Notes: generated from the letters alone by a model not told the origin. Numbered from the stretch's first letter, positions 1 to 7,517 are shown. The stretch: 8,750 bases of DNA from Vibrio madracius (GCA_000695745.1 ASHK01000258.1:1-8750), one strand, 5' to 3'. Translations and numbers: made by a program.

Positions 1-12
1 GAAGAGAAAGAA

Positions 13-1392
13 ATGTTTGAGAATTTAACGGATCGTCTATCCAAAACGCTGAAGAATATCAGCGGTAAAGGTCGTCTGACCGACGACAACATTAAAGATA
101 CATTGCGCGAAGTTCGTATGGCGCTTTTAGAAGCCGACGTTGCTCTGCCAGTGGTTCGAGATTTCATCAAAGGCGTAAAAGAACGTGCCGTTGGTGTCGA
201 AGTCTCTAAATCCCTAACTCCGGGCCAAGAGTTCATCAAGATCGTTCAAGCTGAGCTTGAGTCAGTGATGGGTGAGTCCAACGAAGCGCTGGACTTAGCG
301 GCACAGCCGCCTGCGGTTATCTTAATGGCTGGTCTTCAGGGTGCGGGTAAAACAACCAGTGTCGGTAAGCTTTCTAAACTGCTTCATGAGCGTGATAAGA
401 AGAAAGTTCTGGTTGTATCTGCCGACGTTTATCGTCCAGCAGCGATCAAACAGCTAGAAACATTGGCTACCGATATTGGCGTTGATTTCTTCCCTTCATC
501 AGCAGATCAAAAGCCAATTGATATTGCCAATGCGGCTATCGATCATGCGAAGAAAAAATTCTATGACGTATTGATTGTCGATACCGCGGGTCGTTTAGCG
601 GTTGACCATGAGATGATGGATGAGATTAAAGATCTTCACTCCGCCATCAACCCAGTGGAAACACTGTTTGTTGTCGATGCGATGACAGGTCAGGATGCGG
701 CGAACACAGCAAAGGCGTTTGGTGATGCGCTACCGTTAACTGGTGTTATCTTAACGAAAGTCGACGGCGATGCTCGTGGTGGTGCGGCGCTTTCTGTTCG
801 TCATATTACGGGTAAACCAGTTAAATTCTTGGGTGTGGGTGAAAAAACCGACGCACTAGAACCTTTCCACCCAGATCGCGTTGCATCACGTATCTTGGGT
901 ATGGGTGACGTTCTCTCTCTTATCGAAGATTTACAACGTAATGTTGATACCGATAAAGCAGAAAAGATGGCGAAGAAGTTCAAGGAGAAGAAAGGTTTCG
1001 ACCTAGAAGATTTCCGTGAGCAACTTGGTCAGATGCAGAATATGGGCGGTATGATGGGAATGATGGACAAGCTACCGGGCATGTCTAACCTACCTGCCAA
1101 CGTGAAAGACAAAGTCGACGACAAGATGTTTAAGCAGATGGAAGCCATCATCAACTCAATGACAATGAAAGAGCGTCAACGTCCAGAGCTGATTAAAGGT
1201 TCTCGTAAAAAGCGTATTGCTGCAGGTTCTGGCACCCAAGTGCAAGATGTTAACCGCTTACTGAAACAATTCACTCAGATGCAAAAGATGATGAAGAAGA
1301 TGCAGAAAGGTGGCATGCGCGGAATGATGCGTAACATGCAAGGCATGATGGGTGGTATGGGTGGCGGCGGCTTTAATCCGTTTGGTCGATAG
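13..1392 (+). CDS. ffh: Signal recognition particle protein Ffh (SRP54)
   Basis: GTPase subunit of the bacterial signal recognition particle. With 4.5S RNA it binds signal sequences on nascent inner-membrane and secreted proteins and docks with FtsY at the membrane. The 459-residue product is of normal length. The N domain (about 1-95) is followed by the G domain with its P-loop GLQGAGKTT (107-115), DVYRPAA (138-144), DTAGR (190-194) and TKVDGDARGG (248-257). The C-terminal M domain (about 325-455) is very rich in methionine, with many MM and KM pairs and a glycine-rich tail ending in NPFGR, as expected for the signal-sequence groove and RNA-binding surface. The ATG is preceded by the purine-rich AGAGAAAG at the window edge; its promoter lies outside. 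The next gene is 221 bp away with its own promoter, so ffh is probably transcribed separately from rpsP, with possible readthrough. Confidence 0.98.
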   Translation: MFENLTDRLSKTLKNISGKGRLTDDNIKDTLREVRMALLEADVALPVVRDFIKGVKERAVGVEVSKSLTPGQEFIKIVQAELESVMGESNEALDLAAQPPAVILMAGLQGAGKTTSVGKLSKLLHERDKKKVLVVSADVYRPAAIKQLETLATDIGVDFFPSSADQKPIDIANAAIDHAKKKFYDVLIVDTAGRLAVDHEMMDEIKDLHSAINPVETLFVVDAMTGQDAANTAKAFGDALPLTGVILTKVDGDARGGAALSVRHITGKPVKFLGVGEKTDALEPFHPDRVASRILGMGDVLSLIEDLQRNVDTDKAEKMAKKFKEKKGFDLEDFREQLGQMQNMGGMMGMMDKLPGMSNLPANVKDKVDDKMFKQMEAIINSMTMKERQRPELIKGSRKKRIAAGSGTQVQDVNRLLKQFTQMQKMMKKMQKGGMRGMMRNMQGMMGGMGGGGFNPFGR

Positions 1393-1492
1393 TCGTATAT
1401 TGAGCCAGGTTTCAGTTCCTTAAGTTTCAAACTGTTATCTGCGTCACACGAGAAATGCTCGCCAAAAACTGGTGAAAAAATAGCTAAACCCC

Positions 1493-1520
1493 TTGCAATG
1501 CCTCGGAATAAGAGTAAAAT
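1493..1520 (+). promoter_or_regulatory. Probable sigma-70 promoter of the rpsP-rimM-trmD-rplS operon
   Basis: A -35-like TTGCAA (1493-1498) is separated by 16 bp from a -10-like TAAAAT (1515-1520), matching consensus at 4/6 and 5/6 positions. The bases after the -10 are TCCGGGG, a GC-rich discriminator of the kind found in promoters repressed by ppGpp. An A-rich stretch at about 1464-1489 lies where an UP element would be. The start would fall near 1527, leaving a leader of about 86 nt before rpsP. Growth-rate or stringent control is inferred from these features and from the ribosomal genes served. The promoter overlaps the hairpin at 1500-1528. Confidence 0.6.
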
Positions 1521-1536
1521 TCCGGGGCTTTATTTT
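1500..1536 (+). terminator. Possible terminator or attenuator hairpin after ffh
   Basis: Bases 1500-1509 can pair with 1519-1528 (10 bp with one G-U wobble) around a 9-nt loop, followed by CTTTATTTT. This fits a rho-independent terminator for ffh transcripts, although the T tract is interrupted. It occupies the same bases as the proposed rpsP promoter, so the pairing could partly be coincidental. Confidence 0.45.
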
Positions 1537-1543
1537 GGCACGA

Positions 1544-1590
1544 GACCTCAGGTTGCTCATTAGAGAAACACTTCTGAGGTCATTTTTATT
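1544..1590 (+). promoter_or_regulatory. Hairpin in the rpsP leader followed by a T-rich tract
   Basis: GACCTCAG at 1544-1551 is perfectly complementary to CTGAGGTC at 1574-1581, with a 22-nt loop that can hold a small inner CTC/GAG stem. It is followed by ATTTTTATT. It sits wholly inside the predicted 5' leader, ending about 20 nt before the rpsP Shine-Dalgarno region. It could be an attenuator, an mRNA-stability element or a binding site for a ribosomal protein. I do not recognise it as a named leader family. Confidence 0.4.
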
Positions 1591-1613
1591 ATTGAGAAAG
1601 CAAAGAGGACGAT

Positions 1614-1862
1614 ATGGTAACCATTCGTTTGGCACGTCACGGCGCTAAGAAGCGTCCATTCTATCAAATCGTAGTAGCGGACAGCCGCAATGCAGCGACT
1701 GGCCGTTTCATCGAGAAAGTGGGTTTCTTTAACCCTACTGCTACTGGTCAAGAAGAAGGTCTACGTCTAGACCTAGATCGCGTTAACCACTGGGTTGGTC
1801 AAGGCGCATCTGTATCTGACCGTGTTGCTAAGCTAGTTAAAGACGCTCAAAAAGCGGCTTAA
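1614..1862 (+). CDS. rpsP: 30S ribosomal protein S16
   Basis: Small-subunit ribosomal protein S16, which binds 16S rRNA early and stabilises the 5' domain during 30S assembly. The 82-residue product has the family's normal length and its start, [24 protein letters not shown], is split here by meaning only: the [10 protein letters not shown] part and the [14 protein letters not shown] part are both family hallmarks, followed by the [12 protein letters not shown] block. The ATG follows AAAGAGGAC, a good ribosome binding site 3 nt away. It is the first gene of the four-gene operon and lies 20 bp before the earliest rimM start. Codon use is typical of a highly expressed gene. Confidence 0.98.
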   Translation: MVTIRLARHGAKKRPFYQIVVADSRNAATGRFIEKVGFFNPTATGQEEGLRLDLDRVNHWVGQGASVSDRVAKLVKDAQKAA

Positions 1863-1882
1863 TTGTTAGTTTAGTTAGCAGT

Positions 1883-2439
1883 ATGTCGTCGATGAAAGGT
1901 AAAGACGCTATGAGCAATAATCCCGAAAGAATTGTTGTAGGTAAATTTGGTTCTACTTATGGCATTCGCGGATGGCTTAAAGTGTTTACCTACACAGACA
2001 ATCCTGAAAGTATTTTCGATTACAGTCCTTGGTACATTAGTCAAAAGGGCGAATGGGTTGAATTAAAAGTTGAAAGTTGGAAGCGCCATAACAAAGGTAT
2101 GGTGTGTAAACTAGAAGGTCTTGAGGTTCGTGAAGAAGCTCACCTACTGACTAACTTTGAAATTGCAATTGATCCAGCTGTGCTTCCTGAACTGTCAGAA
2201 GATGAGTTCTACTGGCGCGAATTGTTCGGCATGAAAGTAGTGACCACAAAAGGTTACGACCTAGGTGAAGTAACCGACATGTTGGAAACGGTTCGAACGA
2301 TGTTCTGGTTGTGAAAGCAAATCTGAAAGATGCTTTTGGGCAAAAGGAACGGTTGATACCGTACCTTGAAGAGCAGGTGATCAAAAAAGTTGATCGCGAA
2401 GCTCAACGGATCGAAGTTGACTGGGATCCTGGATTCTAA
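1883..2439 (+). pseudogene. rimM: Ribosome maturation factor RimM, frameshifted near the 3' end
   Basis: RimM binds S19 in the 30S head and assists 16S rRNA processing. The N-terminal RimM domain ([18 protein letters not shown] onward) and the first part of the PRC-barrel ([22 protein letters not shown]) are intact. After MLET the frame given reads VRTMFWL and stops at 2314, for 143 residues from 1883. Adding one G to the GG at 2290-2291 gives METGSND-like [20 protein letters not shown] and continues to EVDWDPGF and TAA at 2437-2439, the standard RimM ending. Restored length is 185 residues from 1883, 182 from the ATG at 1892 or 176 from that at 1910; E. coli RimM has 182. The start is uncertain: 1910 follows AAAGGTAAAG, while related proteins often begin earlier. 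As given, about 47 C-terminal residues are lost. A sequencing error is likelier than a true pseudogene, because loss of RimM slows growth markedly. Confidence 0.92.
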
Positions 2440-2473
2440 TCCTTAATTGGTAACTAAAAGAGCGAGAGAACAG

Positions 2474-3223
2474 ATGTGGGTTGGCGTAATTAGCCTTTTT
2501 CCAGACATGTTCCGCAGCGTTACTGATTATGGAGTAACAGGTCAAGCGGTTAAAAAAGGTCTACTGTCGATTGAGACTTGGAATCCTCGTGATTTCACTC
2601 ACGACAAGCATCGTACTGTCGATGATAGACCATACGGTGGTGGTCCTGGTATGTTAATGATGGTTCAGCCATTGCGCGATGCCATTCAAACAGCCAAGCA
2701 AGCATCACCGGGAAAGGCGAAAGTTATTTACCTGTCACCTCAAGGTCGTAAACTCGACCAAACTGGGGTAGAAGAGCTAGCGAAAAACGACAACTTAGTG
2801 TTGATTTGTGGACGCTACGAAGGGGTAGATGAGCGCATCATCCAAACTGAGGTTGACGAAGAATGGTCAATCGGAGATTTTGTGATGACAGGTGGGGAAA
2901 TCCCAGCCATGACGCTAATCGACTCAGTCTCGCGGTTTATTCCGGGAGTATTGGGCGACTTTGCTTCAGCAGAAGAAGATTCTTTTGCAAATGGTTTGTT
3001 AGATTGCCCGCACTATACGCGCCCTGAAGTGTTAGATGGACTGGAAGTACCAAGTGTGCTGAAGTCTGGTAACCATAAGGACATTCGTCGCTGGCGACTT
3101 AAACAGTCGTTAGGCCGTACTTGGCTAAGAAGACCGGAGCTCCTGGAAAACCTAGCTCTGACTGACGAACAGGAACAATTACTTGCCGAGTTCATTAAAG
3201 AACATCGAATTAATAGCAAGTAA
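2474..3223 (+). CDS. trmD: tRNA (guanine-N1)-methyltransferase TrmD
   Basis: TrmD transfers a methyl group from S-adenosylmethionine to N1 of G37 in tRNAs reading CNN codons, which prevents +1 frameshifting. It is a SPOUT-family trefoil-knot enzyme acting as a dimer. The 249-residue product starts [13 protein letters not shown], as in homologues (E. coli 255). Visible motifs are [12 protein letters not shown] (52-63), the knot region [11 protein letters not shown] (111-121) and [12 protein letters not shown] (131-142). E116, R154 and D169 occupy the positions of the known functional residues, D169 being the catalytic base in E. coli numbering. I chose the ATG at 2474, preceded by AGAGCGAGAGAA. 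An in-frame TTG at 2447 would add nine residues absent from the family. The gene lies 34 bp after the restored rimM stop. Confidence 0.97.
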   Translation: MWVGVISLFPDMFRSVTDYGVTGQAVKKGLLSIETWNPRDFTHDKHRTVDDRPYGGGPGMLMMVQPLRDAIQTAKQASPGKAKVIYLSPQGRKLDQTGVEELAKNDNLVLICGRYEGVDERIIQTEVDEEWSIGDFVMTGGEIPAMTLIDSVSRFIPGVLGDFASAEEDSFANGLLDCPHYTRPEVLDGLEVPSVLKSGNHKDIRRWRLKQSLGRTWLRRPELLENLALTDEQEQLLAEFIKEHRINSK

Positions 3224-3265
3224 CCTATTTAATTTAGTATCAGTTTATTCTAGGAATTTAAGAAC

Positions 3266-3619
3266 ATGAGTAACATCATCAAGGCTCTTGAAGAAGAGCA
3301 AATGAAATCAGACCTACCTAAATTTGCACCAGGTGACACTGTTGTAGTTCAGGTTAAAGTAAAAGAAGGTGACCGTGAGCGTCTACAGGCTTACGAAGGC
3401 GTTGTAATCGCTATCCGTAACCGTGGTCTTCACTCTGCTTTCACTGTTCGTAAGATCTCGAACGGCGAAGGTGTTGAGCGTACGTTCCAAACTCACTCTC
3501 CAATGGTTGATAGCATCGAACTTAAACGCCGTGGTGCAGTACGTCGTGCCAAGCTGTACTACCTACGTGAGCGTTCTGGTAAGTCTGCTCGTATCAAAGA
3601 GAAGCTTGCTAAGAAGTAA
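3266..3619 (+). CDS. rplS: 50S ribosomal protein L19
   Basis: Large-subunit protein L19, located at the 30S-50S interface where it contributes to an intersubunit bridge. The 117-residue product (E. coli 115) opens [14 protein letters not shown] and shows the family blocks [44 protein letters not shown] and [15 protein letters not shown], ending in a lysine-rich tail. The ATG is preceded by TAGGAATTTAAGAAC. It is the last gene of the operon, 42 bp after trmD, and a strong terminator begins 28 bp after its stop. Confidence 0.98.
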   Translation: MSNIIKALEEEQMKSDLPKFAPGDTVVVQVKVKEGDRERLQAYEGVVIAIRNRGLHSAFTVRKISNGEGVERTFQTHSPMVDSIELKRRGAVRRAKLYYLRERSGKSARIKEKLAKK

Positions 3620-3647
3620 TGCTATTTTACTAGCGTTCTCAAGTATT

Positions 3648-3676
3648 AAGCGGAGCCCAAGGGCTCCGCTTTTTTT
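3648..3676 (+). terminator. Rho-independent terminator of the rpsP operon
   Basis: AAGCGGAGCC pairs perfectly with GGCTCCGCTT around a 4-nt CAAG loop, and the descending arm runs into a tract of Ts to 3676. On the - strand the same stem is followed by AATACTTGAG, not a T tract, so it would be a poor terminator for the convergent yacG transcript. Confidence 0.92.
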
Positions 3677-3706
3677 ATGTTTGAAGCGAACACATTAGCA
3701 CTTGTA

Positions 3707-3757
3707 CTCATGTGTCCGGTTAAAACTGTTGCCTATGAGTCCGGTCAATACCATAGG
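3707..3757. repeat. Imperfect direct repeat plus inverted repeat at the operon junction, possible IS remnant
   Basis: CATGTGTCCGGTTAA (3709-3723) and TATGAGTCCGGTCAA (3734-3748) match at 12 of 15 positions and are 25 bp apart. CCTATG (3732-3737) and CATAGG (3752-3757) form an inverted repeat around the second copy. No transposase remains nearby. Several short repeats at an end are typical of some insertion sequences, for example IS21-type ends, so a degenerate IS end is one reading. A solitary regulatory or intergenic repeat is another. The remainder of 3677-3779 shows no gene. Confidence 0.4.
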
Positions 3758-3779
3758 GGGCGGTAATTGCTGGACGAGG

Positions 3780-3974
3780 TTAGTAATTATCTTCAGACCA
3801 GCCATCGCTGTCAGACATATCTGGAGCGCCTGGAATCGTGTTCTCTTCGTCAGCCCACTCTCCAAAATCGATCATTTGGCACTGTTTAGAACAAAATGGG
3901 CGAAACGGGCTGTCTTCGTTCCAGACAACTTCAGCTTTACATTGAGGGCATGGAACAACGGTTGGTTTACTCAT
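3780..3974 (-). CDS. yacG: DNA gyrase inhibitor YacG, zinc-binding
   Basis: Small zinc protein that binds GyrB and blocks DNA binding by gyrase. The 64-residue product has the family layout: Cys9-X2-Cys12 and Cys28-X3-Cys32 for one zinc, the block FRPFCSKQC, then [11 protein letters not shown] and an acidic, probably flexible tail. Length matches E. coli YacG (65). The ATG follows CAGGAATCACT. It is the last gene of the leftward operon, 21 bp after the restored zapD stop, and no clear - strand terminator follows it. Confidence 0.95.
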   Translation of the reverse strand: MSKPTVVPCPQCKAEVVWNEDSPFRPFCSKQCQMIDFGEWADEENTIPGAPDMSDSDGWSEDNY

Positions 3975-3995
3975 AGTGATTCCTGAGTGTTACTC

Positions 3996-4735
3996 TTAGC
4001 TACAAACAGCTAATTCAAATTCAATATCATTAGGGTAGCTTGCCCTGATTCAAAGGCAATGAACTTCACCGCAAAGCGGTTTTTATGTCCTGAAATCATA
4101 GGGTAGACGCCATACTCCATTGGAATAGATAGGCGAAGAATATTCGCTTCTTCAGCATCACTTTGATAAAACCCAGAGCGGGCAATCTGTTTCTTAAAAC
4201 GACCAGTCTCGCGAGTGAGCTTTAACCACAGCTGAAGGGCATTCATAAGTGGCTTCACTGATGCCAACCAAGCTTCCGCATCGTGCATGCGTTTTTCAAT
4301 CGGTAGGTGCAACCAGTAATGCAACGATGGCAAATCAAAGCAACACGATCCGCCCGGCAACCCAAATCGTTGACGGATTGTACTAAGGAAACGATCTTCT
4401 TTTAGTGATTGACCAAATCGTTCAGCCATCATCAAATTCTTATGAACAGCATCGAGATCTCTTAAGATCGAACCTAACATTTCCTGATCAACATCATCGA
4501 CGTTGAGCCAAGCACGATACGTTTGGCGCTGCTTTTCAAGATCTTTGGCCAGCTCGCTTTTCAGTTGGATTTGCTCGAAGATCTCCAGTAAATCAAAGAG
4601 AGATTTGAAGAAAATTTGATACTGGTAGCTATCTGAAAAAGACGAGGAGTGCTGAAGCTGTCTCAAGAGAGATTCAACTCTTAGGTACATTCTTGTTTTT
4701 TCATTAAGAGGGTGTTCGAATCTATTTGTGATCAT
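3996..4735 (-). CDS. zapD: Cell division protein ZapD, frameshifted at its extreme C-terminus
   Basis: ZapD (formerly YacF) binds the C-terminal tail of FtsZ and bundles protofilaments in the Z ring. The body is intact: [10 protein letters not shown] near the start, long helical segments, then [20 protein letters not shown] and [28 protein letters not shown]. The frame given ends [13 protein letters not shown] at a TAG (4010-4012), 241 residues. Adding one C to the CCC run (GGG on the + strand, 4033-4035) gives [13 protein letters not shown] and a TAA at 3996-3998, restoring 246 residues and the conserved EFELAVC-type ending. The ATG at 4735 follows AAAGGCTAGCAG; the in-frame TAG just upstream rules out an earlier start. 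It lies 31 bp after coaE. The altered tail is about 10 residues, so even if real the effect might be mild. Confidence 0.93.
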
Positions 4736-4766
4736 CTGCTAGCCTTTAAACGCTTCCCTGCTATTT

Positions 4767-5375
4767 TCACCGATTTTGTTCGCATAATGCTAGGTACTTT
4801 TGGTGTAATTCTGTGACTTGGGGCAAAAGTTGAGCGTTATCAGTATTATTATCAATCACGTCATCCGCGTGCAATAAACGAGTTTCTCGGTCTACTTGTG
4901 CTTTGAGTATAGAACGCGCTTGTGACTCAGGCACCCCATCACGTGTCATTGTTCGGTAAATTTGTGTTTCTTCACAAACATCTACGACCAGAATACGGTC
5001 GGCCATGCCTTGTAGACTATTCTCAATAAGAAGTGGCACCACCAATAGAGTATAGGGGCTGGTGGACGCGTCTAATTGGGCTTGCATTCGTTCCCTGATC
5101 ATTGGATGAAGCAAGTTATTGACCCAGAGTTTTTCGTCTTCGTTAGCAAAAATGCGCTCCCGAAGAGCACTGCGATTAAGAGAACCATCTTCTTGGAGGA
5201 TTCCAACACCAAAGTGCTGTGTTAATGTGTCAAGGCCTGCTGAACCTACTTCTACAACTTCTCGTGCAACGAGATCGGCATCGACTAAATCAATAGCGAA
5301 ATTATCGTGAAAAAGGTTAGCAACGGTGGTTTTTCCACTTGCAATACCACCGGTAAGTCCAATAACAAATCCCAT
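4767..5375 (-). CDS. coaE: Dephospho-CoA kinase
   Basis: Catalyses the last step of coenzyme A synthesis, phosphorylating the ribose 3'-OH of dephospho-CoA with ATP in the cytoplasm. The 202-residue product (E. coli 206) begins MGFVIGLTGGIASGKTTVA, with the P-loop GGIASGKT at 9-16. It continues with LVDADLVAREVV (substrate region), LLHPMIRERM, LLVVPLLIEN and a DDVIDN block. The frame is open to 5444, but I chose the ATG at 5375: homologues start there, AGGA lies just upstream, and an earlier start would overlap pilD. Only 2 bp separate it from the pilD stop, so translation is probably coupled to pilD. The pilD-coaE linkage is common in gammaproteobacteria and does not imply a role in pili. 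Confidence 0.97.
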   Translation of the reverse strand: MGFVIGLTGGIASGKTTVANLFHDNFAIDLVDADLVAREVVEVGSAGLDTLTQHFGVGILQEDGSLNRSALRERIFANEDEKLWVNNLLHPMIRERMQAQLDASTSPYTLLVVPLLIENSLQGMADRILVVDVCEETQIYRTMTRDGVPESQARSILKAQVDRETRLLHADDVIDNNTDNAQLLPQVTELHQKYLALCEQNR

Positions 5376-5377
5376 GA

Positions 5378-6247
5378 TTACATTCCTATATAAGAGACAA
5401 GGTAATAATGAATGATTTGTTCTCCCCATAAAGCACTTATCCAACCAGCAATAGCCAAATAAGGGCCAAAAGGAAACGCAACATCAATTCCTTTTTTCTG
5501 CATTCGCAATTGAATGAGACCAAACAAAACCCCGACAACGGATGACATTAAAACGATCAGAGGTAAATGTTGCCAGCCTAACCACGCTCCAAGAGCCGCC
5601 AGCAACTTAAAGTCACCATAGCCCATTCCTTCCTTACCTGTGAGTAGCTTAAATAGCCAGAAAATAGACCATAAGCAGAGGTAACCAGCCATGGCACCAA
5701 TGACAGAGTCCGTCAACGAAATGGGAGAGATACCCAATAATGCGAGGGCAATGCCTAACCACATTAGAGGCAAGGTAAGCTGGTCCGGCAACAACATGGT
5801 ATCGAAGTCGATAAACGTAGCGCTGATAAGTATGAAGGTAAAAATGATTAACGCTAAGCTATATTCGCTGTACCCCAGCTGCAAAGCGACCGCCGCGGAC
5901 ATAGCCGCAGTCAAGAGCTCGATGAGAGGGTAACGCGCACTTATTTTATGACTGCAATGATGACATTTCCCCTTGAGCAGCAACCAACTGAGTACAGGAA
6001 TGTTATCGATAATACGGATTGGTGTGTGGCATTTAGGACAAGCTGAGCGCGGTACACTCAGATTAAATTTACCTTCAGGAGGCGTAATCTTGTACTCAGG
6101 GAAAGCGTCGGCACACTCTTCACGCCAGCCTCGTTCCATCATTATCGGTAACCGATAAATGACGACGTTTAAAAAGCTGCCCACAATCAGCCCAAAAATA
6201 GCGGCAAACGTTGGGAAGAGCCACGGGTAATAAGAGAAAACGTCCAT
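5378..6247 (-). CDS. pilD: Prepilin peptidase and N-methyltransferase PilD
   Basis: Inner-membrane bifunctional aspartyl protease that cleaves leader peptides of type IV prepilins and type II secretion pseudopilins, then methylates the new N-terminal residue. The 289-residue product is full length. The N-terminal membrane segment (about 10-32) leads to a cytoplasmic domain with Cys70-X2-Cys73 and Cys95-X2-Cys98, the zinc tetrad of the methylating type. The peptidase domain contains [10 protein letters not shown] (146-155) and GYGDFK (209-214), which hold the catalytic aspartates, among about seven further hydrophobic segments. The start aligns with the family, but no good Shine-Dalgarno sequence precedes it; the 42-bp gap after pilC is A/T-rich. 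In vibrios one PilD serves the PilA and MSHA pili and type II secretion. Confidence 0.97.
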   Translation of the reverse strand: MDVFSYYPWLFPTFAAIFGLIVGSFLNVVIYRLPIMMERGWREECADAFPEYKITPPEGKFNLSVPRSACPKCHTPIRIIDNIPVLSWLLLKGKCHHCSHKISARYPLIELLTAAMSAAVALQLGYSEYSLALIIFTFILISATFIDFDTMLLPDQLTLPLMWLGIALALLGISPISLTDSVIGAMAGYLCLWSIFWLFKLLTGKEGMGYGDFKLLAALGAWLGWQHLPLIVLMSSVVGVLFGLIQLRMQKKGIDVAFPFGPYLAIAGWISALWGEQIIHYYLVSYIGM

Positions 6248-6289
6248 TATTGAATATGAAACCGTAAAATCAGTAAGTTATTGCCTATG

Positions 6290-7515
6290 TTAGCCTATTA
6301 CTGACATTAAGTTAAAGATAGGTAAGTACATTGCGATAACTAATCCACCGATTATTGTGCCTAACACAACAATGATGAACGGCTCGATGATTTTTCCTAG
6401 ATTATCAACAGTGCTATCAACGTCTGCTTCGTAAACCAACGCTATTCTATTGAGCATATCATCCAGCTTACCCGTCTCTTCTCCAATCATAACCATTTGC
6501 AGCACCAACTCTGGAAAGGCGCGAGTGTTTCGCATAGCAAGATGAATTGGGGTGCCAGCGGCAACACTGGTATGTATTGAAAGAATGGCGTGTTGATAGT
6601 ATGAGTTGTCTGTGGTGTTTGCGCTCGCGTGTATACCTGCGAGTATAGGGACGCCAGAACTAAAACTGGTCGCTAGTGTCCGGCAGAATTTTGCGATGCT
6701 AGCTTTGCCGATAAGCTCACCGATGATTGGGACTTTAACAAGAAGTTTGCTGATATAGAGCATAGCTCTCTCACTTTTAGTACAGATCAACTTAAGGCTG
6801 GCAACCGATAGGCTAAGTGAAACGATAGCGAGCAAACCATAGGTTTGGCTCCAATCAGACAGATCTAGAACTAAGGTTGTAAACCAAGGCAAGTTAGCAT
6901 TGAATCCTCTAAACATCGATTCAAATTCAGGTATGACATTAGTGAGCATTAAATAAGTGACTGCAATAGACACTATTAGCACCATGCTTGGATAGAGCAT
7001 AGCTTTCACTATTTTAGCTTGCAACGCTTCGTCTTTCTCTCGATAGGTTGCAAGTCTCTCTAGTGCTGCAGCAATATTGCCAGACGACTCGCCAGTCGCA
7101 ACCATGTCGACATAGAAACGATCAAAATGTGCACTTGATGTTCGCATTGCATGAGCAAGAGGAACGCCACTTTCTATTTGTAAAACCAATTGATTTAAGG
7201 CGGATTTCATTTCTGCTTTAGAATGGCTTTGTGAGATAAGTTTAATCGCATGAACGACGGGAACTCTTGTGTTTAATAAGGTGGCTAGTTGTCTGGTGAA
7301 TAGCGTGGTATCTCTACGTGTGACCTTATTCGTCATTTTGGTCCAAACTGAAATACGATGACGAGTAATTTTACTGACACGAATATGCTGTAGGCTTAAC
7401 TGGTTTCGTACTTCAACTTCAGTTAGGGCCAAGATGGTTCCTTTCTTTTTGGCTCCCAAGCGATCGAGGCCTTTCCAACAGACTTTTTTAGTGGCATTGG
7501 AGTACTATTGGCCAT
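6290..7515 (-). CDS. pilC: Type IV pilus inner-membrane platform protein PilC, start and body in different frames
   Basis: PilC is the inner-membrane platform coupling the PilB motor to pilin polymerisation. Two T2SSF domains are visible, marked by FTRQLATLLNTRVPVV and FCRTLATSFSSGVPIL. Membrane segments lie at about 176-196, 226-245 and 380-399 of the restored protein, and it ends in the family's YLPIFNLMSVIG. The continuous frame reaches only to a TTG at 7459 (389 residues), with a stop four codons before the recognisable N-terminus. The ATG at 7515, with an excellent AAGGAGGTG site, opens a different frame that meets the PilC frame at an A6 run (+ strand T6, 7484-7489). One extra A, or a -1 ribosomal slip there, gives MANSTPMPLKKVCWKGLDR joined to LGAKKKG. 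That totals 408 residues, the usual PilC length. It lies 12 bp after pilB. Confidence 0.94.
7483..7489 (-). other. In-phase A AAA AAG slippery heptamer at the pilC frame break
   Basis: Read from the ATG at 7515, the codons are CTA AAA AAG, so the heptamer A AAA AAG is in the zero-frame phase used in E. coli dnaX. A -1 shift makes the next codons GTC TGT TGG AAA GGC, exactly the PilC frame. A weak downstream stem (GGC, bulged C, TC pairing with GA GCC) can be drawn. The strong SD of pilC is too far upstream to be the usual stimulator. Function is unproven; a lost A is the simpler explanation. Confidence 0.35.
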
Positions 7516-7517
7516 AA

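Noticed and set aside
1261..1392. Methionine- and glycine-rich repetitive 3' end of ffh as a tandem repeat
   Set aside because: This composition is the normal M domain and tail of Ffh, not a DNA-level tandem repeat.
1413..1472. Short inverted repeats just after ffh (CAGTT/AACTG, CGAG/CTCG)
   Set aside because: Stems of 4-5 bp without a following T tract are expected by chance in a spacer of this size.
2447..2473. Upstream TTG start for trmD at 2447
   Set aside because: It adds nine residues not seen in TrmD proteins, and the purine-rich stretch it covers serves as the ribosome binding site of the ATG at 2474.
3702..3986. A + strand open frame of 94 codons across the junction and yacG
   Set aside because: Most of it is antisense to yacG, which has a clear zinc motif and family match. 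The remainder spans the repeat region and has no recognisable protein features.
5376..5444. Upstream extension of coaE by 23 residues to 5444
   Set aside because: The added residues have no family counterpart, overlap the pilD coding end, and lack a ribosome binding site. The start at 5375 matches homologues.
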